Assembly: GCF_003429565.1 (NCBI RefSeq)
Contig: NZ_QUAK01000023.1
Span: forward strand, 1 to 48,015
DNA length: 48,015 bases
DNA from: Streptomyces triticagri
GTDB lineage: Bacteria > Actinomycetota > Actinomycetes > Streptomycetales > Streptomycetaceae
Direction of reading: 5' to 3'
Shown piece after piece: positions 42,625 to 48,015 of this stretch. Numbering within the stretch: position 1 is the first letter of the stretch; each line of letters starts with the position of its first letter. Position numbers and translations under genes: made by a program. The notes under the pieces were generated by a model. The model was not told where the DNA came from and did no database searches. It saw only the letters and a list, made by a program, of their open reading frames with translations.

Positions 42625-43794
42625 CTACTTTTCGCCCAGATCAAGGCTTTGGCCAGGAAGGATCAGGTCGGGGTCGGATCCGACGACGTCCTTGTTGAGG
42701 TCGTAGATCGCGCTCCAACCACCCTCCACATGCTGCCCGTCCGCGATCGCCCAGAGGCTGTCGCCGACGCGCACCGTGTACGAGCCGTCGTCGCCGTCGC
42801 GGGACGAGTCGCCGCCGCGCGAGGCGTGCCGGCCCGAGCCGGCACCACGGCCGTCCTCGTCGCCCTCGCGGGCCTCGTCGCCGCGGTGACGGCCCTTGCC
42901 GGGCTCGGCGGACTCGGACGGCGAAGGGGTCGCAGTGTCGCCGCCTTCGGGCGAAGGGGTGGCGTTCTGCCCGGAGTTGTCCGGTTCTGTGACCCAGGAG
43001 CCGTCGCCGAAGCTGTCCGAAGGCTTACCGCTCGAGCGGTCGTCGGATCCGTCCGAGCCACCGGAGCTGCCCGAATCACCCGAACCATCCGAACTGTCGC
43101 CGTTCTTGCCCGGTTCGGCCTTTTCCGAGTCATTTGCCCCTCGGGAGCCCTCGGCGTCCTCGGCACCATCGGTGGCTTCGGTGGCTTCGGGCGAGGCGGA
43201 CGGGTCCGCCGTGTCCGACGGCTCGCCGGACTCGCCGCTGTCGCCGGTCTCTGAGGCGTCCGGGGTGGCGGAGGGATCCTTCTGCTCACCGGAGGGCTTG
43301 GACGCGTCGCCCGACGAGTCCTCGGAACCCTCGGATCCGGACGAGTCGGCGGAGCCCTCCCCCTCACCCGAGGGCTTGGCGGTCTCGCCCGCGCCCGACG
43401 AGGAGCCGTCGGACCCGTCCGAGCCGTCGAGGCCGGCTATCGGCGCGCAGGTCGGCCAGGCGGCGGGCCCCTGGTCGGCGAGCACCTGCTCCGCGACGGC
43501 GATCTGCTGGGAGCGGCTGGCGAGGTCGGCGCGCGGCGCGTACTCGAGTCCGCCGTAGCTCTCCCAGGTCTCCTGGGTCAGCTGCAGTCCGCCGTAGAAG
43601 CCGTTGTCCATGTGCGCGCTCCACAGGCCGCCGCTTTCGCAGGCGGCGAGGCGGTCCCAGGCCGGGGCCTCCTCGGCACTCGCACCGGTGGCGCCGATCA
43701 GCGGAATCGCGATGGCCGAACCGGTGACGCCTGCCGCGACCACGAGGGCCGGGGCCTGACGGGGGCGACGGTGACGGCCGTTCCCGGAGAGCAT
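42625..43794 (-). CDS. Resuscitation-promoting-factor-type muralytic enzyme with long acidic linker and LysM
   Basis: The 389-residue secreted Rpf paralogue has a signal peptide (about 1-40), an Rpf domain (about 42-120; WDRLAACESGGLWSAHMDNG with catalytic Glu 53, FYGGLQLTQETWESYGGLEY), a very long Ser/Gly/Asp/Glu-rich disordered linker (about 122-335), and a C-terminal LysM (about 338-386; YTVRVGDSLWAIADGQHVEG, LILPGQSLDLGEK). It probably cuts peptidoglycan and reaches through the wall by its linker. It follows the P450 gene after 120 bp, and its upstream region carries no riboswitch. Confidence 0.92.
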   Translation of the reverse strand: MLSGNGRHRRPRQAPALVVAAGVTGSAIAIPLIGATGASAEEAPAWDRLAACESGGLWSAHMDNGFYGGLQLTQETWESYGGLEYAPRADLASRSQQIAVAEQVLADQGPAAWPTCAPIAGLDGSDGSDGSSSGAGETAKPSGEGEGSADSSGSEGSEDSSGDASKPSGEQKDPSATPDASETGDSGESGEPSDTADPSASPEATEATDGAEDAEGSRGANDSEKAEPGKNGDSSDGSGDSGSSGGSDGSDDRSSGKPSDSFGDGSWVTEPDNSGQNATPSPEGGDTATPSPSESAEPGKGRHRGDEAREGDEDGRGAGSGRHASRGGDSSRDGDDGSYTVRVGDSLWAIADGQHVEGGWSAIYDLNKDVVGSDPDLILPGQSLDLGEK

Positions 43795-43914
43795 GCAGTT
43801 GCCTTTCGCCTGACATCCACGCGACGAGTGAGTCGCGTGACTGGAGAGTCGACCGTGAACGTAGCGGGAGTCGAACGCTTGTCACAAGCCGGTTCAGAGG
43901 AGATCACACGAACA

Positions 43915-45303
43915 TCACATTCTTGACGGCACGTCAGAACGCCGGCCGCCCGGCTCGGGCGCGAACTCCACGGGCAGCGTGCGCAGTCCACGCATGATCA
44001 GGCCACCCCGCCAGCGCAAATCATCCGGATTCACCGCGAGCCGCAGGTCCGGGAGCCGGCGCAGCAACGTCTCGACTGCCGTACGCCCCTCGAGACGAGC
44101 CAGCGGCGCGCCCACGCAGTAGTGGATGCCGTGACCGTAACCGAGGTGCTGATTGTCACGTCGCGTCAGATCCAGTACGTCCGGATCGCGGAACCGCTCC
44201 GGGTCCCGATCGGCCGCCGCGAGCACCACGAGGACCGGGTCGCCCGCGGCGATCGACTGCCCGCCGACGGTGAGCGGTTCAGTGGCGAAACGCCAGGTCG
44301 CGACCTCCACCGGACCGTCGTAGCGCAGCAGTTCCTCGATTCCCGTGTCGAGCAGCGAGTCGTCGCCGGCCGCGATCGCGGCGGCCAGACGCTCGCGCTC
44401 GGCCGGGTGCCGGAGCAGGGCGAGCGTGCCGTTGCCGATCAGATTGACCGTGGTCTCGAAGCCCGCGAAGAGGAGGATGAAGGCCATCGCCGCGGCCTCG
44501 TTCTCCGTCAGATGCTCACCGTGGTCCGAGGCGCGGATCAGACCGGACAGCAGATCCTCGTCAGGGGCGGGCACTTCGGGCAGTTCCGCACGCTTGCGGT
44601 GAATCAGCTCGGCAAGATATCTGCGCATCTTCTTCACCGAACGGGCCACCCCGCCACGCGGCCCTCCCCCGTGCCGGATCATCATGCCCGCCCAGTCGCG
44701 GAAATCGTCCTGATCCTCCCGCGGGACGCCCAGCAGATCGCAGATCGCGTAGATCGGCAGCGGGAACGCGAACTCGTGGATGAGATCCGCCGCCCCCTTC
44801 CCCGCGAACCCGTCGATCAGCTCGTCCGTCAACTCCTGCACGCGGGGCGCGAATCGGGCCACACGCCGCGGAGTGAAGGCCTTCGACACCAGACGGCGCA
44901 GCCGGGTGTGGTCCGGCGGGTCGATGTTGAGCAGATGCGTCATCAGCTCGGCCTTGCGCTCACCCGGAATGCCGGTCCGGCCCTTCGCATGGTCGGGCTC
45001 GTCGTGGTGCGCCGCGTTCTTGGACAGCCGCTGGTCGGCGAGCGCCACCCGGGCGTCCTCGTACCGGGTGACGAGCCACGCCTCCACCCCACTCGGCAGC
45101 CGGGTGCGGTGCACCGGCGCATGCTCGCGCAGCCACGCGTACGCGGGATACGGGTCGGTGGCGAACTCCCAGCTGAACAGTGGAGGTCGAGGACCGTCCG
45201 AAACCACGTCCGCCCCCGGGCCGCCCGGCGCCCGCGCTTCGTGCCCGGCATGCGGGCAGGCCCCGGAGGGCGACACCGGGGCCGGATCAGGCGCGTCCGT
45301 CAT
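43915..45303 (-). CDS. Cytochrome P450
   Basis: The 462-residue bacterial P450 has the I-helix FILLFAGFETTVNLIGNG (oxygen-activating GFET), the ExxR motif in IEELLRYDGPVE, and the heme Cys in LGYGHGIHYCVGAPLARLEG. The N-terminal 35 residues are Pro/Gly/Ala-rich. It hydroxylates an unknown small molecule with help from a separate ferredoxin and reductase, none of which is nearby. Its ATG overlaps the mazG stop (ATGA at 45300-45303), so translation is probably coupled. Confidence 0.93.
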   Translation of the reverse strand: MTDAPDPAPVSPSGACPHAGHEARAPGGPGADVVSDGPRPPLFSWEFATDPYPAYAWLREHAPVHRTRLPSGVEAWLVTRYEDARVALADQRLSKNAAHHDEPDHAKGRTGIPGERKAELMTHLLNIDPPDHTRLRRLVSKAFTPRRVARFAPRVQELTDELIDGFAGKGAADLIHEFAFPLPIYAICDLLGVPREDQDDFRDWAGMMIRHGGGPRGGVARSVKKMRRYLAELIHRKRAELPEVPAPDEDLLSGLIRASDHGEHLTENEAAAMAFILLFAGFETTVNLIGNGTLALLRHPAERERLAAAIAAGDDSLLDTGIEELLRYDGPVEVATWRFATEPLTVGGQSIAAGDPVLVVLAAADRDPERFRDPDVLDLTRRDNQHLGYGHGIHYCVGAPLARLEGRTAVETLLRRLPDLRLAVNPDDLRWRGGLIMRGLRTLPVEFAPEPGGRRSDVPSRM

Positions 45304-46262
45304 GCTCCCGACTCCGCGGCGAGGATCGCGTCACGGTAGGCGCGGCCCGCCGCCCGCAACGCGGACTCCGGATCGACACCCTCCGCCTGGGCGCGTACGG
45401 CCATCGCCAGAAGTTCGTAGCCGATGCCCTCGCCCGTCGGCAGCGGGACGTCGAGACCGGCACTCCGCGCGCGCCCCGCGAGCTTCGCGGCGAGCGCCAG
45501 ACCCGGCTGGCCGAGCGGAATGCCCTCGGTGACCGAATTACGCTGCTTCTCCTCGGCCTTGGTGCGCAGCCAGTGCGCCTTGACGTCCTCGGGAGTCTCG
45601 GCGTGCTCGTCGCCGAACACATGCGGATGGCGATGGATCAGCTTCGCCACGATGCCGGCGGCCACATCGTCCACGGAGAACGGCTCCTCGGAGTCCTCCT
45701 CCGCGATCCGCGCATGGAACACCACCTGCAGCAGTACGTCGCCGAGTTCCTCACGCAGCTCGACCCGGTCACCGTCCTCGATCGCCTCGACGAGCTCGTA
45801 CGCCTCCTCGATGCCGTACTTGGCCAAACCCTCGTGGGTCTGCCGCGAGGACCACGGGCAGTCGACGCGGATCCGGTCCATCACCTGCACCAGATCGAGC
45901 AGCCGCGCGCCGGGCAGATCGTACGAAGCGGGCAGCAGCTCCAGATCCGGCATCGCGACCCGGCCCGAACCGGCAAGACGGGCAAGACCATCGGTCAACC
46001 GGGGCTCGCCCTCCCCGGAGGCCACGACCACCACGGTGCGGCCGCCGGCGGTGGCATCGACGAGCTCCTGCGCCTCAGGCGCCACCTCCTCGACCACGAC
46101 ACCGGCCTCACGCAGATACGGCAGCTGCGGGTGCTGCGGATCCGAGCACACCACCCGCTGGGCACTGTGCAGCACCTGCCACGCGGGCCAGGACAACAGA
46201 CCCGGTGCGACCCGGTGGCTGGTGGTGAGCAGGACGACACGACCGGCATCTTCAGCGTTCAC
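45300..46262 (-). CDS. mazG: Nucleoside triphosphate pyrophosphohydrolase
   Basis: The 320-residue house-cleaning enzyme hydrolyses non-canonical NTPs to NMP and PPi. The N-terminal part (about 1-110) looks like a degenerate tetrapyrrole-methylase domain, as in longer actinobacterial MazG proteins. The MazG domain (about 128-260) has the metal ExxE pair in GIEEAYELVEAIED and the second in EELGDVLLQVVFHARIAEE. The GTG start at 46262 lacks a ribosome site; TAGGTT (46269-46274) ends 6 nt upstream, indicating a leaderless transcript. P450 follows with a 4-bp overlap. Confidence 0.93.
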   Translation of the reverse strand: MNAEDAGRVVLLTTSHRVAPGLLSWPAWQVLHSAQRVVCSDPQHPQLPYLREAGVVVEEVAPEAQELVDATAGGRTVVVVASGEGEPRLTDGLARLAGSGRVAMPDLELLPASYDLPGARLLDLVQVMDRIRVDCPWSSRQTHEGLAKYGIEEAYELVEAIEDGDRVELREELGDVLLQVVFHARIAEEDSEEPFSVDDVAAGIVAKLIHRHPHVFGDEHAETPEDVKAHWLRTKAEEKQRNSVTEGIPLGQPGLALAAKLAGRARSAGLDVPLPTGEGIGYELLAMAVRAQAEGVDPESALRAAGRAYRDAILAAESGA

Positions 46263-46688
46263 ACCCCGAACCTAACGCGGCCGGGCGCTCGCCGGTGGGG
46301 GAGGGGCCTCGAGGGCCCCGGGGGCCCGGGTTCACGGCGGCCACGGGCTTGTGGGGGCCACGGGCTTGTGGGGGCCACGCACATAGAGCCGTCGCGCAGG
46401 CGCCTCGGGACGGAACGTCGGTGACGCCGGGACGGCACGTCGCCGGCGCCGGCCGATCACCGTGGAATCAAGATGCAGCGGCGGGCATCGGCCGCGTAGC
46501 GAGCCGGACATGTCGAGTCCTGAGTCGGACGAGGAGGGGGCTTTCGGCCACGCCGTCAGCGCCCTGAACCACTGAGCTCAGGGCCCTGCCGCCTGCCGCC
46601 CCGAGTGGCGGGACCGGCGTGCGCTCGAGGCCGACCGCGGTGCCGAGACGACCTTCTCGTGCCCCTCCTCACCTCGGAGCCACTCGAT
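46263..46688. other. Intergenic region upstream of mazG, with a 17-nt tandem duplication
   Basis: No intact gene. CCACGGGCTTGTGGGGG occurs twice in tandem (46341-46357, 46358-46374) with a third partial copy. A small stem GCCCTGA/TCAGGGC (46561-46567 / 46578-46584) lies further on. mazG's leaderless -10 is at 46269-46274. Confidence 0.5.
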
Positions 46689-47060
46689 ATGCCACTCCCG
46701 CTGTACCTGCTTGCACTCCCGCTGTACCTGCTTGCCGTGGCGGTCTTCGCCATGGGCACCTCGGAGTTCATGCTCGCCGGCCTCCTTCCGGAACTCGCCT
46801 CGGATCTCGACGTCACCGTCGGGACAGCGGGTCACCGTCGGGACAGCGGGCACGCTCACCTCGGCCTTCGCGATCGGCATGATCGTCGGCGCTCCGCTGG
46901 TGGCCGCGCTTGCCGCCGTCGGCCCCGCCGTCGCTGCGGCCGCTCTCGGCACCGGAGCGGGGATCCTCGGTCCGCTCTGGGCGAGTGGACTGCTCGTCGC
47001 GGTCGCACTGCTCATCGCGTTCCCCCTGCTCGGCGTCATCACTGCCGAACGGACAACCGG
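46689..47060 (+). pseudogene. Degraded MFS transporter gene
   Basis: ATG 46689 opens a typical MFS N-terminus (AVAVFAMGTSEFMLAGLLPE), but two tandem duplications disturb it: 21 nt in frame (46695-46736, doubling PLYLLA) and 19 nt (46812-46849), which shifts the frame. After the shift, LTSAFAIGMIVGAPLVAALA continues in frame 1 and then jumps to what looks like the last segments (VGPAVAAAALGTGAGILGPL, LLVAVALLIAFPLLGVI). Segments 3-10 are missing. The gene cannot make a transporter. Confidence 0.75.
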
Positions 47061-47121
47061 GCGGAACACAGTGCGGCCAGGCGAACGCACGGCGGCCGGG
47101 TGGCGCCATCCAACCGTGAGG

Positions 47122-47778
47122 TCAGGCCTTCTGACTGTCCTTGGCGCTGACCTCGCGGAGCCACGGAGTCTTGGCGTCGACACGGCGGCTCTTGGTCACG
47201 TCCCAGGAGCCGTAACGCGGATTGAGGTCGACCTTCAGGGCCTTCGAGGCGTCGGAAAGCGCGCCCCAGAACGCCGCCTGCCCCTCCTCCGTCTGCGGCT
47301 GAACGCCCAGTGCCGCGTACAGCTTCTGCGCCTCGATCTCCGTACGCAGACTGTCGTCGATCCGGCCGGGCGCGATGCTGTACTGCTGCAACCAGCCCGC
47401 CTCGAACGCCTTGCGACCGCCCGACTGCTTCTCGACCTGGTCACGCAGCTCCTGCACCTCGCGGCGGCTGACCCGGACGCCCGCGTCGGCGGCGGCGCGG
47501 TGCAGTACGCGGTCGAGCACCATCGACTGCAGGGTGCTGCGGGTGAGGCCGCCGGTCTTCTCGACCGCCTGCGCATAGTCCCCCGACTTCTCGGTGGCCT
47601 GCTGCTGCGCCGTCCTGACCTCGCCGACCCGGGACTGCAGTTGCTCGACGGTGATGCGGTCCCCGCCGACCACGGCCGCGGCACCCGGGTGCGCCTCGTT
47701 CCCACAGGCGGACAGGAGCGGTGCCGCGACGAGCAGGGCGGCGGAAACGGTGAGCGCGGTGCGACGGCGGCGGTGCAA
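47122..47778 (-). CDS. SurA N-terminal domain lipoprotein
   Basis: The 218-residue lipoprotein has lipobox LLSAC near residue 23, then a SurA-like helical N-terminal domain (AVVGGDRITVEQLQSRVGEV, MVLDRVLHRAAADAGVRVSR, EVQELRDQV) and a short C-terminal region with LNPRYGSWD, but no PPIase domain. It is probably an extracytoplasmic chaperone-like protein. The start is TTG 47778 with GGGAGG 5 nt upstream; the frame runs further up, but that part is not typical. The gene lies upstream of mazG on the same strand in related genomes, as far as I remember. Confidence 0.85.
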   Translation of the reverse strand: MHRRRRTALTVSAALLVAAPLLSACGNEAHPGAAAVVGGDRITVEQLQSRVGEVRTAQQQATEKSGDYAQAVEKTGGLTRSTLQSMVLDRVLHRAAADAGVRVSRREVQELRDQVEKQSGGRKAFEAGWLQQYSIAPGRIDDSLRTEIEAQKLYAALGVQPQTEEGQAAFWGALSDASKALKVDLNPRYGSWDVTKSRRVDAKTPWLREVSAKDSQKA

Positions 47779-48015
47779 GGAGGCCTCCCGGCGGCGAGAT
47801 TGACACCTTCGGCTGCCGCGCTCGACGCCGCGGCCTGGGTGGCGGCCGGGACGACGGACGGGCACAGGTGTTGCGGTGATCGATGTTAGGCAGTGGCTGC
47901 ACGTTCGGCCACTGATTCGACCAACGATTCGGCGGGAGTTGGGGGCACGGTGAAGAGGTGGGTGCTTGTGGGGGGGGGGTGGGTGGGGGCCCCCCCCCCC
48001 CCCCCCCCCCCCCCC
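47779..48015. other. Upstream region and low-complexity contig end
   Basis: No gene is seen. From about 47970 the sequence is a run of G followed by 26 consecutive C to the last base, unlike any natural Streptomyces sequence I know. I regard it as an assembly or sequencing artefact. Confidence 0.7.

Noticed and set aside
43795..43914. Second c-di-AMP riboswitch upstream of the other rpf gene
   Set aside because: The 120-bp gap lacks the ydaO core motifs and is too short.

Overview
The window is a high-GC Streptomyces chromosome segment. The evidence is extreme third-position GC bias, GTG and TTG starts, TAnnnT-type -10 boxes, Rpf and DivIC proteins, and a Leu tRNA with anticodon UAA that I identify as bldA. 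The order eno - divIC - DUF501 - ppx - ndh, with rpf genes and mazG on the other side of eno, matches the conserved Streptomyces core arrangement as I remember it (around SCO3070-SCO3101 of S. coelicolor). I see no phage, insertion sequence, CRISPR array or large biosynthetic cluster.

Layout. 1-2.1 kb: a membrane-anchored ricin-type lectin protein, cut by the left edge. 2.1-7.9 kb: a minus-strand histidine-utilisation operon (hutU, an M20 amidohydrolase, hutF, hutI) interrupted by two nested inverted repeats. 8.0-15.4 kb: an APC permease, an RpiR regulator, a HAL/PAL-family ammonia-lyase with a changed MIO tripeptide, and a divergent four-gene OpuC-type ABC importer. 15.4-20.4 kb: a degenerate repeat array, a small membrane protein, cystathionine beta-synthase, an SGNH hydrolase and a thiolase. 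20.4-27.3 kb: small conserved or hypothetical genes (BI-1 family, DUF1269, DUF4287, GNAT, MDMPI-like) and a truncated nitroreductase. 27.4-30.3 kb: an MFS exporter divergent from an XRE/MmyB-type regulator, a frameshifted remnant and bldA. 30.7-35.4 kb: a LolD/FtsX-type ABC pair and a cyclopropane-synthase-like methyltransferase. 35.7-41.1 kb: ndh, ppx, DUF501, divIC and eno. 41.5-43.8 kb: two resuscitation-promoting-factor (cell-wall muralytic) genes, the first behind a c-di-AMP riboswitch. 43.9-47.8 kb: a P450 overlapping mazG, a decayed MFS gene and a SurA-like lipoprotein. The last ~45 bases are a poly-G/poly-C run that looks like an assembly-end artefact.

Regulation visible in the DNA: a strong hutU promoter with a dyad over the start site; two Rex-operator-like palindromes between ndh and ppx; the c-di-AMP riboswitch on rpfA; several leaderless promoters (a -10 box ending 6-7 nt before the start codon); and many long perfect hairpins at gene ends. 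Most annotations are routine. The points most worth checking are the MIO change in the ammonia-lyase, the M20 enzyme standing where an N-formylglutamate deformylase is expected, the paired Rex sites, the nested palindrome family and the short tandem duplications near gene ends.
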